Of a stretch of 64,000 nt of DNA, positions 51,270 to 64,000 are shown one piece after another. The notes under the pieces were generated by a model that was not told where the DNA came from, did no database searches, and saw only the letters and a program-made list of their open reading frames with translations. The DNA is from Engraulis encrasicolus. Lineage: Eukaryota > Chordata > Actinopteri > Clupeiformes > Engraulidae. The stretch covers positions 1,076,531 to 1,140,530 of the forward strand of contig NC_085861.1 of NCBI RefSeq assembly GCF_034702125.1. The letters run 5' to 3'. The position numbers were made by a program, and so were the translations under genes. The number at the start of each line of letters is the position of its first letter. Position 1 is the first letter of the stretch.

Positions 51270-52480
51270 CCACTGCAACCTGTTCCCCAGGTGTTGACAT
51301 CAAAGCACAACACAGAGAAATAAGGGGCAGGGCTAATTAGTTCACCAAGGAAAAATATGCTTATTATTAATAGGCTTAGATCATATCATGCTGGGATGCT
51401 GATCGTGTGTGAGAGAGAGAAGGGTCAGGGTACCAGTAGGTAGCCTATTAACAGCTGTCTCACATTATCAAACATTATCCAATTAATATCCAAAGATTTA
51501 AATAATACTGGTCATATTTAATCAGGAAACGTGTTTTATTAAGTTACTTACATAAATGCAACACTTCATTTTGATGTTTAATATTTTTGTAACTTTTTTG
51601 ATCATGCAGCAGCGCACGCACGCTTATACAATCAAAACTCGAAATGAACCTCAGTTATGTTCTCAGTAGGGCCTGTAACACGCACGTTGTAATTTGTTTG
51701 GTTTTGTGATTTGACATTTTGTCAAGAGGAAGATGCAGAGGCTGAAATGGAGCATGTTTTCGCTAGGAAGGCGGTCAATGCGGGAAAGAAATCTCAACCT
51801 CAACGTTTGCCCTTGATGTGTAATGTTAGTGAACTACCGAACCATTGTTCACAAAGATGCTGTTGGTAAACTACATTGAGATATTGTACACAAAGCTACT
51901 TTCTATAAATAAAGTAATAATAATTTAAAAAATCCTCAACGTTCGCCCGACTTCAGACACTCCCTTATTAGAGCGTAGCGATTTCAGGCTGGTTTGAATT
52001 TGGACAGGCGGAGCATCTCGCTCTCTCGCTCTTTTTCTCTCTCGCTCTCCGCTCAACGTCAATCTCCACTCAATATAGCCTACATCGGCGCATGCATGAA
52101 TCAAAAAATCTTGACACGTTTGTAAAAGCCTTCTTGGTCTGCTGTTCATTTCTGTGCTTTACTTTCTGACGTTTGCCAAAGTTTTTCGTCTCGCGGAGGT
52201 TGCTCAGGCAATGGATAACAACAAATGTGCAAGGATCATTTTATAAGAGAGATGCATGGAAGTGTTAGTCGCACATGTGCACCCTTTTTCTGTGTCTCTT
52301 TTTAAGCGCATATGAAAACATTTGCCTGCATGTATCCTGCTGTTTTCTAAACTGAGGGGTAACAACTTTTAAAGGGCGTATCACGATTCTGCGAGGAAGG
52401 TTTGCGATTCGGGGGTTCGGGGGTTCGTGGGTCTGCGTACCGCAATCCCTCGGTTTGATGCAATATCGTTACAGCCTTAT
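51270..52480. other. Intron 3, unassigned
   Basis: No repeat ends or coding signature were recognised. A CTCTCGCTCT-rich patch lies at 52018-52050. Confidence 0.4.
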
Positions 52481-52483
52481 TTG

Positions 52484-53160
52484 GGGCCATCTAAATTTTT
52501 GCACAAAATTCAATATGGCTGTCATTTTCAAAAATGACTTGTTTTCATGCGTTTACTATAAGGTGATATTCATGAAAGATAAACTATTTTCAGCATATTA
52601 TGTACCATTTCCTTACATACATGTTTACAAAGTTTGACTTAACTAAAAAATGTAAAATAAAATCGGACACCTTGAAATATCAGGAAAGTGCTCAGATTAA
52701 CAGCTGAATTGCACATAGAGAGTCCATGGCTGGGAAAATAAGGCCTATTGTGCTACCAAGGTCTTCGCAGTGGATTACAGACCAGAATATTGGAAGAGAA
52801 TATAACTCATGGCCATCTCAATTTTTGTCCAAAATGTAATATGGCCGCCATTTTCCAAAATGGCATTATTTCATGCACTTGTAACTATACTGTTAAGTCA
52901 TATTCATAAAACATAACCTATTACCAGCACTATTCTGTCCTATTCCCTTACATACATGTTTAAAAAGGTTGACAGAACTAAAAAAAATGACAATAAAGTT
53001 GGTCATCTTGCAGTATCCAAAGGAAAGTGCTGAAAATAATGATTGAAATGCACATAGACAGCCTATGGCTGGGAAAAGTAGGCCTATTGTCCTGTCAGGG
53101 TTTTCACAGTGAATTGCAGACCAGATTTAAACTTGGGGCCATCTCAAATCTGCTATTACT
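52484..53160. repeat. Tandem duplication, period about 326 bases
   Basis: The GGCCATCT word (preceded by GG in the first and third copies) starts units at about 52484, 52810 and 53137. Shared parts include AATATGGC(T/C)G(T/C)CATTTT, TTCCTTACATACATGTTTA and GGCTGGGAAAA(T/G)(A/T)AGGCCTATTG. The copies are diverged. Confidence 0.85.
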
Positions 53161-53199
53161 ATTATTCTGATCACTTTCCTGTGGATATTTCAAGGTGGC

Positions 53200-53200
<1 letters not shown>

Positions 53201-53240
<40 letters not shown>
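53201..53240. repeat. (AT)n microsatellite
   Basis: A TATATA run of about 40 bases lies roughly 390 bases before the NACHT exon. Confidence 0.95.
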
Positions 53241-53245
<5 letters not shown>

Positions 53246-53631
53246 TAGTAAAGTCAACCTTTGTCAACATGTACAGTATGTAAGGAAATGAAAATTGAGA
53301 TGGACCCACATTTTTATCGGAATTCCAATAAGGCCTTATGGTCAGTAATCCACAGAGAAAACCTTGGCAGGATGAAAGGCCTAATTCCTCCACCTGGTGA
53401 CCTGCCTATAGTCACTCCCCTCCTGCTCTTTCTGCGTACTTCCTGGTCACAGCTGGTGGACGTGCGCCGACTTGGAAAATATGTCCTATATGCGATTTCG
53501 CACTGAGCCAAAATTTTTGAGCCTGCAAAGGACATTGTGGCGCCATTTTGTGTTCCCAGTTGTCATTCAAGTGTTATGTTATGTAATTTATGCACTCAGA
53601 AACAATTTCTTCTTTTTCTACATTTTATTAG

Positions 53632-55410
53632 ATGAACGGTCTCCTGCAGAAAGCCAACAAGCACTCAAGAAAAAGCTATCTGAGAAGTTCCATAATGTGC
53701 ATGCTGTCATCCCAAAGTGGGGGGGAGTTGCATCTCTGGAGGAGATCTACACAGATCTATACATCACAGAGGGGGAATGTGAAGAGTTCAGTACTGAACA
53801 TGAGGTCAGACAGTTTGAGATGGCATCTAAGAAAAGGAAAGAAGATACGCCAATCAAATACACTGACATCTTCAAGCCCTTACCTGGACAAAACAAACAC
53901 ATCAAAACAGTGATGACAAAGGGAGTAGCTGGAATCGGGAAGACAATCTCTGTGCAGAAGTTCATTCTGGAATGGGCTGAAGGAAGAGCCAATCAGGACA
54001 TTCACTTCCTGTTTCCTGTGCCTTTTCGGGAGATAAATCGGATCAAAGAAAAGATGTACACTCTTGTGGAATTCATTCATCACTTTTTCAGTGTAAAATG
54101 TGACCTCATCTTCTCCATTGATATATACAAAATCGCCTTCATCTTTGATGGTCTTGATGAAAGCAGGCTTCCTCTGAATTTCGAGAGTAATGAAGACATC
54201 CGCAATGTATCAGAATGTGCCACAGTGGACATCCTTCTCACAAACCTCATCAAAGGAAATCTGCTCCCCTCTGCTCAAATTTGGATCACCTCCCGACCAG
54301 TAGCAGCCAGTCAGATCCCTTTTGAATGTGTGGACCAGGTAACAGAAGTGCAGGGTTTCACTGACCCACAGAAGGAGGAGTATTTCCTGAAAAACATCAA
54401 TGATCAGGAAATGGCCAGCAGAATCATCACACACCTGAAGAGATCCAGGAGCCTCTACATCATGTGCCACATTCCAGTCTTCTGTTGGATGGCATCCACT
54501 GTCTTGGTTTCTATCCTGACCAAAGGAAAGAGTGATGAGAATCCAGCTTCCTTGACCCAAATGTACATACACTTCCTGACCATACAAGTAAGAAGTACAC
54601 TGACTGGGACCAGATGACCATTCTGTCCCTAGGACGGCTAGCTTTTCAGCAACTGGAGAAGGGAAATCTGATCTTCTATGAAGAGGACCTGAGAGAGTGT
54701 GGCATGAATGCCAAAGAGGCCTCAGATTATTCAGGAGTCTGCACCCAGATCTTCAGGGAGGAGTCTGGACTGTACCCGGAGAAGGTGTTCTGCTTTCTTC
54801 ATCTGAGCATCCAGGAATTCCTGGCAGCTTTATATGTGTTTCTGTTCTTCAGCAACAGAGACAGAAACATGCCTGAACAACAGCAAACCTCTCAGCTCTG
54901 TGCTCTGTTCAGAGTTGAAACATTTCATGACCTGCACAAGACTGCAGTGGATCTGGCCTTGCAAAGCAAGAATGGACACCTGGACCTTTTCCTCCGCTTC
55001 CTTCTGGGCCTCTCACTGGAATCCAATCAGAAACTCCTAAATCGCCTACTGCCAAAGACCAGTAGCCAATTGCAGATCTCAGTGCAGACAGTCCAGTGTG
55101 TCAAAGAGAACATCAGAGGTCAGAGGCGTTCAGACAGAAGGATCAACATGTTCTACTGCCTAAATGAGCTGAATCAGCATACTGTAGTGGAGCACATTGA
55201 CATGAAGGGAGGAAAGCTGTCTGTAGAGATGCTCTTACCAGGAGAGTTGGAGACTGTGAGATTTTATCTCACAATGCCAGAAGAGCAGCTGGATGGGTTT
55301 GACCTGCAGAAATACATAAAAACACCAGAGATGGATCAGACTGAACTCCTCAGCCCTGATGATGTTCTTCAGAAGCTGGTGCCAGTGGTCACAACATCCA
55401 CTGAGGCAAA
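53632..55410 (+). CDS. NLR-like gene exon 4: FISNA plus NACHT ATPase, with a frame break
   Basis: This 1.78 kb exon resembles the FISNA-NACHT exon of fish NLRC3-like proteins. The acceptor TTTCTACATTTTATTAG ends at 53631; its first two bases finish the split codon left by exon 3. FISNA words are [12 protein letters not shown] and [18 protein letters not shown]. The NACHT has Walker A GVAGIGKT (53922-53945), Walker [12 protein letters not shown] (54132-54164), a sensor-like IWITSRPVA (about 54280) and the winged-helix CHIPVFCWM (about 54465). After FLTIQ (54587) the frame shifts; KKYTDWDQM resumes from 54590 in another frame, followed by [20 protein letters not shown] and [18 protein letters not shown]. 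Unrepaired, translation stops at 54615 after about 573 residues in all, inside the ATPase module. The donor GTAAGT is at 55411. Family NLRs switch by nucleotide exchange and oligomerise. Confidence 0.9.
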
Positions 55411-55452
55411 GTAAGTAGCACACTGTATTACTGCCCGACTGTAAAATACTGG

Positions 55453-55640
<188 letters not shown>

Positions 55641-56520
55641 GGGGGTAGTGAACAGTCACCCCCTGGGGGTTTGGCAACTGTGGAGATTGGAGGTTACGGT
55701 TTATTTACAAAAGTGCAGTATATACATATTCATGAGAATAGACAGAAAAGACAGAAATTCAACAACAAAAAAATAATAAAAATAATGTTGAATGAGTGAT
55801 AACAAAAATGCTAATAGCTCTTAGCTCCAGTATAGCTAACTAAGCCCAGCAAATAAATTAACACACAAAAGCATAGTTGCACTAACATTTTCAGATAGCC
55901 TCACACCAAGCTTCCCCTTCTCTCACACACAGACTGAAGGCATCTTAAACAGCAAAACCCACTTTTACTGAATTGCACCAATCAAATCCCCTTGACATTG
56001 GTTCTCCTACCCCAACATCCAATCACATTGCCCCAAATTATATTCATAGTAATATAATTGGCCAAAACAACATACAAATACATACACATTACACCCCCAC
56101 CAATAGCATGTCATACTACCATTACCAAGAGTCAAAATAAACAAACATACACTGTATGGCGAAAATAACAAACTAGACCATGTATGATATCACCGTTTGA
56201 TTGACATTTGGTAATGTGTGAAAATGTTCTCTCCCCCAGCGTTTGAGAGAATGGTGGAGCTGGTGTGTGGAGGAATGATGAGTGGAATGACTGAATGTTT
56301 GTGCTGAGTGAACTGGCAGGGAAACTCTGGTGCGTTGTGTAATGGAATGATGCTGTAGATGTTTGTTTTAACTGCTGAGTGAAACGTGATGTCTCACTTA
56401 ACAAACAAACTCATGGTGTCAGTGGCAGCCAACACTGTACTAACTTTCCCTCCAATAGTTCAAGCTTTCCCCAACCAAACCAACAACTAAGGCCATTTCC
56501 ATCAGTCTGAAATTTGCTTG
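55641..56520. other. Intron 4, unassigned
   Basis: Unique-looking sequence without a recognised repeat or exon. Confidence 0.4.
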
Positions 56521-56622
56521 AGTGGGTGTGAATGATTGTGTGTGTCTGTGTGTGTGAATGATTGCACATGTTCCAACTGTGAGCGTGAGAGTCAAGCACA
56601 CTGTGTGATTTCAGTATGTTTG

Positions 56623-56624
<2 letters not shown>

Positions 56625-56675
<51 letters not shown>

Positions 56676-56706
56676 TTACTCACTCACTCACTCACTCACT
56701 CACGCG

Positions 56707-56752
<46 letters not shown>

Positions 56753-56858
56753 GCACACACACGAAAAGTACACAGACACACACACACACAAGTACACAGA
56801 TACACTATGACAAAAACCTGCTGATGAACACACAGTCACACACACACGTGTATGCCTT

Positions 56859-56950
<92 letters not shown>
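56625..56950. repeat. (CA)n arrays with ACTC and other interruptions
   Basis: CA arrays (56627-56670, 56708-56750 and 56861-56948) are joined by an ACTC repeat and by a segment with ATGACAAAAACCTGCTGATG. That segment is the inverted form of the flank sequence found around the LRR exon. Confidence 0.95.
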
Positions 56951-56952
<2 letters not shown>

Positions 56953-56999
56953 ATCTTCTGTGTGCGCATGTGTGTGTGTGTGTTCATTGTGTGCATGTT

Positions 57000-58440
57000 G
57001 GTGTGTGTCAGAGGCAATTCCTCTTTGAGTACAAGGGAGGCGCCGCCTCCTGTCCAAAATCACGGAGAATAGTAGCAAACTAATGCTTTACACGACTTAA
57101 TAACATTGCTATTTCAGACCCTGCTCCATAGAAAATGCATGTGCTCAACTTAGAGACGAAACCAATCTGTAATAAGATCCCGAGGCTCGCTCATGACAAC
57201 GCAAGCGAGTCGAGTCTCAATGGACTTCAATGGCATGTGGGATTATACGCTTTTTCAATGGCAAAATGCTAAACGGTCATTGGCTATTGCTGTGATTTTT
57301 TTTTATTTTGAGACTGAGCCTCACTGGGAGTGAATGGAGAAGAGAGAGAGGGGGGAGGGACCGGAGACTGAAGCTCCGACTTGTGTCAGTAGGCTACAGT
57401 AGTTGAAATGCGGATATGTTATTAATTTGACTGAGAAGTTTCGTCGTGGTAACCAGTGAGGAAGCTATTCATTGCGGTGTACTCCAGTTTTGTGTAGCCT
57501 ACATATTCTTGTAAACCTATAGAGTTGAGAATAAAGTCTTAATAGTGGCACATCCTTATCCTTTTTAATCTCCCAATTCAAAAGTTGAGGTTGCCTACTT
57601 TTCGTTAGGGCTATCTTGCAAGAAAGCTGAGAGCTATGCAAAATGCCAAACATTGTGGATTAAATTCTGGCGAATTCCAGTCGTCCTTATGAGGAGAAAA
57701 TGAATATCAAGGAGCAGAGCAGAGCACTGCCTAATATTGACTTGGTGAAAAAGGTAGGGAAGAACAACCGTTTCTTTTGAGCTTTCGTGGTGTCTTATCA
57801 ACTGGTTAACTGCCAAGTCAGAGACGGTCTTATACGAGACGAATCACTCATGAAACCTTCCATAGGAATGAACGAGAGCATTTGGCTACGCGAATATGGC
57901 GTTTGCCGGCGTCACTCCCACCTGTCCGGTAACGAGAGTCAATTGCTTGCTGAGCTGCGCTATCACTTATCCAATCATCTTGCCGCCTCGACGCAAGTGC
58001 AAACGTAAACCTTTACGACTGCTCGTACCTAAACGGCCATGTGGTTTGTTTGCCGTCCGTGGAAACCTCATTGTGAATTGGGCAGAGAGCGCAAATCGAC
58101 CATTAATCACCTTTCTGCGCGCATCCAAAACGCTGTGCAGGACAAAGGGACTATAATCATGGAAACAAAAACGGCCGTGCATAGACATGTGCACACCCGT
58201 TGTGGTTTTTCTTATGGTTGATAACGTAATAAGTAAGAAAAAGCAAAACGGGAGCAAGTCTGCAAGACATTCAACTTTGATCAGTTTAGCTTTTTTTCTT
58301 ATATTTTTCACCGTTTGTCATAGCTATTATCAGTTTAGGCAACAATGATATCACAGTTTAAAACACCAATTTTGAGGCAGGCTACATCATTAATTTATTC
58401 AATAGCCTATTTTATTTTAACTGATGAGCAGAGACGACCA
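57000..58440. other. Intron 4, unassigned
   Basis: No transposon ends or exon were recognised. Several open frames of 60-115 codons overlap on both strands without any domain. Confidence 0.4.
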
Positions 58441-58447
58441 TTGTGCT

Positions 58448-58955
58448 TGAGGGCCGTACACACACGTCGCTGCTAGTTACTCGCTCAGTGGATGAAGTCA
58501 ATAGAATGTCTACGTGTTCCAGCGAGTCTCGCTGGCGAGTAGGCGAGGAGAGTACAAGCGATGCGATGTGGGCGGGTTCCGAGATAAACTTATTTTATCT
58601 TCGAGCGACGCGAGTTAAGCGAGTAACCAATTGGAATGCAGAATACAGATTATTGACAGGTGACGTTGCCCCTGTGGTGTTCTGACCACCCAACTTCTGC
58701 ATGCCATCACACTTTGGTTAAAAGTGTTGAGGAAAATACATACAGTGTACACCATCAAAGGCTCATATGCATGGTTGTGCACAGCACACGATCAACGATA
58801 AACAGCGTAGGCCTACATTTTGTTTCGTACGAACGTTATTGGCGCGGACAGCGGGAACCATGACAACCAGTAAACAAAATCACCCAGAGCGAGTGGCAAG
58901 TAGGCGAGTGAGCAAGTAGCGAGTAAATAGCAGTGACGTGTGTGTACAGCCCTTT
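58448..58955. mobile_element. MITE with about 25-base inverted ends
   Basis: GAGGGCCGTACACACACGTC at the left pairs with GACGTGTGTGTACAGCCCTT at the right. Both arms also carry TACTCGC-rich segments (GCGAGTAGGCGAG types). The target duplication is unclear. Confidence 0.78.
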
Positions 58956-58959
58956 AGGC

Positions 58960-59760
58960 TAGCTTTGGCTATCAGAAAATAAATCCAGTGTCTTTTCTGT
59001 ACGATGACCGGAGAATGGATGCCCGTTAGACAGCCGGCCGGAAGAGGTGAAGTCCACGTAACGCAACTTGCTCTCACCTACCGCAAAACAGAACGTTGTC
59101 GTGGAATGTTGCGCATGCGCAGATCAAAAATAGCATAAAGAAAAACGCTGTTTTTAAGTGTTTCTTTCATGTTTCGGACATTCTAAGACTGCCTTTAAAA
59201 CCAGTTTTTCATTGTGATTCCAACCATATGAGTTGTGTATCGCTGTGTTGTCCCACTGTCACACAAAATTATTTCCCCCATTCATTCTTATATACCCCAT
59301 CACTGACTAATCTCAAATAGTCAGTTTGAGGCGTAGCCAAGATGGCCGCTGAGTAATGGGACTTATGGGAACAGACTTTGCGTGAGTGGCGAGTCCTTGT
59401 TTCCTACTGTGTTGGCAATGTCTGGTAAATAATTAAAGATTTTGCGACCTCTAGTGGTAAGTTAAGCCGTGCACCCAGTAATGAACAAAGACAACGAAGG
59501 CAAACTCAATCACATCATTATGTGGCGGAGGTAGGCCTAATGATAATAATAATAATTTAAAAAAAACATTTCCCTATGAATAGGCTACAAGGGGGATAAT
59601 GATTAATGATTAACAAATTTGTTTCAACAAGAGTCCTTTAGTGTGTGAGGCCATATGTGGCTCAGGACCAATGTAAGATGTATGTCAAAACTGCCCCCTC
59701 CCCCCCATTTTTTTTTTTTTTTGCGTTCTGGAGATATTGTAATTGAACAGCCTCCCCTGT
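58960..59760. other. Intron 4, unassigned
   Basis: A C-rich and poly-T patch lies at 59694-59722. Nothing else was recognised. Confidence 0.4.
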
Positions 59761-59946
59761 TTGACAGACTACCAGCCGCCACTGGTGTGTGTGTGTGTTT
59801 GTGTGTGTGTGTGTATGTGTGTGTGTGTCTCACACACAATCACATCCGTCACCCCTCTCTCTCTGTATAGCTCTCTCTTCCCTGCCTGTGTTTCCTCTTT
59901 TCCACCTCTCTATCTTGCATCTATCTGTACATCCCTCTCTCACTCC

Positions 59947-60232
<286 letters not shown>

Positions 60233-60309
60233 ATGTTGTTTCTGTGTCTCTACACTTCATGACTCCTCATCTGCGCTCTCTCTGTCTCTCCTTCCTGTAG
60301 TGATTTCAC

Positions 60310-60425
60310 TTCTTTCTTTCTTTCATTCTTTCTTTCTTTCTTTCTTTCTCTCTTGCCTTTTCTTCTTTCTTCTTTCTTCTTTCTTCTTTCTTTCTTTCTT
60401 TCTGTGTGTGTATGTGTGTGTGTGT
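60310..60425. repeat. (TTTC)n / (TTCTTTC)n and GT tract
   Basis: Polypyrimidine repeats are followed by GTGTGTATGTGTGTGTGTGT. Confidence 0.95.
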
Positions 60426-60439
60426 GGTTGGGGGGGGGT

Positions 60440-60565
60440 GGCGGCGGCTGCCGTGGCCTAGCGGATTGCTGGTTCGAATCCCCCCTGACCTCTCCCTACA
60501 TCTCCATTCATGGCTGAAGTGGCCTTGAGCAAGGCACCTAACCCCACATTGCTCCAGGGACTGTA
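60440..60565 (+). mobile_element. tRNA-derived SINE
   Basis: GCCGTGGCCTAGCGGATTGC resembles an A box region and GGTTCGAATCCCC is a B box, but they are closer together than in a tRNA, so the head is deleted. TGGCCTTGAGCAAGGCACCT is the conserved SINE domain also seen at 29715. Confidence 0.82.
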
Positions 60566-60694
60566 ATGTGTGTGTGTGAGTGCAAATGTGCAACAGTGTC
60601 AGCTGTTCCCAAACTCGAGTCGCGGAGATGCTGAAGGGAGGTCGAGGACACACAAACTACCTGCCAATAAACACACACGCACAGAGACATGCTG

Positions 60695-60970
60695 TTGGGC
60701 AGTCATGGGTAAGTGGTTAGGTCGTCAGACTTGTAGCCCAAAGGTTGCCGGTTTGACTCCCGACCCGCCAGGTTGGTTAGGGAAAGTAATCAACCAGTGC
60801 TCTCCTCCATCCTCCTCCATGAGGTACCCCTTGGGGCATCATTGGGGGCTCCCCCCTTGCACGGATGAGGCATATATACAATTTTGTTGTGTGCAGTGTT
60901 CGCTTGTGTGCTGTGGAGTGCTGTGTCACAATTACAATGGGAGTTGGAGTTTCCCAATGGTCTTTCACTT

Positions 60971-60976
<6 letters not shown>
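60695..60976 (+). mobile_element. tRNA-derived SINE, second family
   Basis: The head has TGGGTAAGTGGTTAGGTCGT (A box region) and GGTTTGACTCCC (a B box with one change). The body includes GAGGTACCCCTTGGGGCATC and GTGCTGTGGAGTGCTGTGTC. It ends at a CA array. The fragment at 13291-13432 is the same family. Confidence 0.82.
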
Positions 60977-61007
<31 letters not shown>

Positions 61008-61042
61008 CCTGCTGAACCGCCCGGGTAACACACACACACACA

Positions 61043-62547
61043 CAGGCGCGGAGTGGCCGTCGGGAGATCGGGGACTTGTCCCGGTGGGCCGCGGCCGTGA
61101 AATGTAATAATGCGGCCGCACTGCGTTCCTAACCGGCCCTTACGCTTTGACATTGTACTTATTAGCACTGACTTCCCACTTTCCACTTCCCTGTATTTGA
61201 ATTTAGCTGACTAGCCAGTATTTATACCGCATACCAGACGGCAATACCTCACTGACGGTGTCAAACAGTAAATTGGCCACACCCCTTCTCTACTGATAAT
61301 TTTCATACACCGTAGATCGCGGAAGTTTACAAGATCTTAGTAACACAGTTTTGTTTTCAGTATTTGAAGAACCTGTGATATGTATATTGGTTACCAAAGG
61401 ATGGAAATATTAATAAATTATGATTTATTTTCCGATTTCCACACGACTGTTACAGTTTACAGTCTTTCCAGTCCATTCACTTGCTCTGTGGTTATTGACT
61501 TGGGTTACGAACAGACTCCACCAAGTGGTAAGGAAGAGAACTGCGCCTAACAGAAGCAATGGGTTTTGTTTTGATTTTTTAGACCGTCAGTATATCTCCT
61601 TATAGTCGAAATAATATTATTATCATACATATATTTATATGTGGTATATTTAGGATGTAGCCTATGTCTGAAGAAATGGAACAAAATAATTACCACACAA
61701 GATTCTGATGTGACCAGTGCTGGGTGTGTAGCCTAAGCTGTGGATTAAAGTAGAGTGATAGCAAGAAACAAAGACATTTACTGCGACGAAGACAGCGTTT
61801 TAAGGTAGGCCTACACCGTTTGGTTATACATTTTGTTGACTTATGGTTGTGGTTTGAAGTAGCTATTAGGTTTGGCTTATTTGCTGCATGGTGGGTTTAT
61901 TGCACAATGTAGACAGACTTTTTGTAAGCTGGCTACTATACTAGCCTATATTTTGTAAACCTACTCTTCTAAAAAATCCCCACACTCAAAACTTTGTGCC
62001 CATGCTCATCCTGTCTTCCTTAAACAATATTTCAATTTCAAACTGTCAAAATGACAGTGGAGTGCACATTTGCATGGAACAGTAGCATGATGTAGCCTAA
62101 CCTAGTAGGCCTATGAATGCTTTGGACTGTGATGATGGCTCCAGTGGTGTAGTCTACTTTTTGAAGTGGGTATACTGTATATTTGAACATTTTTTGATGT
62201 GTGTATAGGCTACTGTATATATTTGTGCTATTGTAAATAATGGATCAATCAATTTTAAGTGGGTATACTGTAATCCCTGAAATTTTGAAATGGGTGCGTA
62301 TACCTGCGTTTTACGTAGACTACACTGCTGGCTATGCATTTCATCAAGGTGTAGGCTACAATTCTCCACTTCAGGTTGATATTTTGACAACACTAATGTC
62401 CACATGTAGTACGACTGCAGATTTCGTGGCTTTTGTCTTTTTGGTTAGGAAACCATGTTGTTCGCTTTGTTTTTTGTTTTTGTTTTTTTTAAAGAGGGCC
62501 GCCAAGGGGAAAATTCTCCCGGTGGGAAAAGGTGGGCCACTCCGCCC

Positions 62548-62550
<3 letters not shown>
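61043..62550. mobile_element. hAT-like element inserted in a CA repeat
   Basis: CAGGCGCGGAGTGGCC and the inverted GGCCACTCCGCCCCTG mark the ends, and CACACACA lies on both sides, consistent with an 8-base duplication within a (CA)n tract. The interior of about 1.5 kb has no recognised transposase. Confidence 0.75.

Positions 62551-62585
<35 letters not shown>
62551..62585. repeat. (CA)n microsatellite
   Basis: A short CA array borders the hAT-like element and leads into the duplicated LRR-exon flank. Confidence 0.95.

Positions 62586-63020
<435 letters not shown>

Positions 63021-63110
<90 letters not shown>
63021..63110. repeat. (GT)n microsatellite abutting the LRR exon acceptor
   Basis: The GT array ends immediately before TTCCAG, the acceptor of the LRR exon. 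It replaces the usual polypyrimidine tract. Confidence 0.97.
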
Positions 63111-63112
<2 letters not shown>

Positions 63113-63116
63113 CCAG

Positions 63117-63290
63117 GCTGGGTTACTGTAAGCTGACAGATAAGAGTTGTCTCCTTCTGGTCTCTGTCCTGTCATCTCCCTCATCACGTCTCACAGAGCT
63201 GCACCTGCAGTACAATGATCTGCATGACTCTGGAGTGGAATTCTTATGTTCTGGACTTCAACATCAACACTGCAGACTGGAGAAACTGGT
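63117..63290 (+). CDS. NLR-like gene exon 5: leucine-rich repeat exon
   Basis: This is exactly 174 bases, the usual size of a fish NLR LRR exon, with phase 2 at both ends. The acceptor TTCCAG ends at 63116 and the donor GTAAGC starts at 63291. Its first base completes the split lysine codon left by the NACHT exon. The peptide reads [20 protein letters not shown], then [18 protein letters not shown] and [15 protein letters not shown]. This is the ribonuclease-inhibitor type repeat with the LxELxLxxNDLxDSGVxxL signature. In NLRs the LRR arc senses ligand and keeps the NACHT inactive. More such exons would be expected to follow. It sits 7.7 kb after the NACHT exon, which is long for this join. 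Confidence 0.93.
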
Positions 63291-63359
63291 GTAAGCAGCA
63301 TTTCATTGGGCACACACACCCTCACACACTACCTGCCAATGAACACACACACACACACA

Positions 63360-64000
<641 letters not shown>

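Noticed and set aside
54588..54600. GTAAGAAGT as a splice donor that would explain the NACHT frame break
   Set aside because: No acceptor lies close enough to rejoin the homologous sequence, which resumes at 54590 itself. A small indel explains it better.
57967..58311. 114-codon minus-strand frame in intron 4
   Set aside because: There is no recognised domain, it overlaps frames on the other strand, and nothing suggests splicing or expression.
60440..60480. tRNA gene at GGTTCGAATCCCC
   Set aside because: The A and B boxes are too close and the conserved SINE domain follows directly.

Overview
The window looks like vertebrate nuclear DNA, most likely from a teleost fish. The evidence is split genes with GT-AG introns, many long (GT)n, (CT)n and (CTAT)n microsatellites, fish-type LINE, SINE and cut-and-paste transposon relics, and a fish-style FISNA-NACHT exon. 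The frequent TAGGCCTA-like words recall clupeiform genomes, but that is only an impression. No bacterial-style genes, rRNA or CRISPR arrays are visible.

Only one host gene is supported, on the + strand. Five coding exons can be chained with matching splice phases: 29968-30134 and 33176-33377 (a four-helix-bundle domain of the MLKL N-terminal / HeLo type), 34645-35011 (a 12-unit heptad repeat read as a coiled coil), 53632-55410 (FISNA plus NACHT ATPase, one exon as in fish NLRC3-like genes) and 63117-63290 (a 174-base LRR exon). The inferred product is an NLR with a membrane-active or cell-death type helical bundle on an extendable coiled-coil stalk, then a NACHT switch and an LRR sensor. The NACHT exon has a reading-frame break near 54588, so the allele may be broken, may make a truncated protein, or may carry an assembly error. 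The duplicated microsatellite-rich flanks of the LRR exon suggest that a further LRR exon lies just beyond the right edge.

The rest is mobile and repetitive DNA. Region 1-29.9 kb holds microsatellites, a 6.2 kb block bounded by inverted repeats (2.69-8.87 kb) with internal duplications, a 39-base minisatellite, several hAT-like elements with exact 8-base target duplications, TTAA-flanked foldback elements, three LINE relics, and a deeply nested block at 18.55-28.51 kb. A 361-base higher-order satellite (28.6-29.7 kb) and a SINE fragment lie directly upstream of the first coding exon.

The NLR introns hold a hAT relic with a transposase C-terminal remnant (intron 2). They also hold two Helitron2/Helentron-like elements with internal 140-base repeats (introns 1 and 3). 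Intron 3 further contains a tandem array whose monomers carry a tRNA B box, a hAT element split by a 2.9 kb LINE with an 803-codon open frame, and Tc1 relics. Intron 4 is dominated by microsatellites, SINEs and one more hAT-like element.
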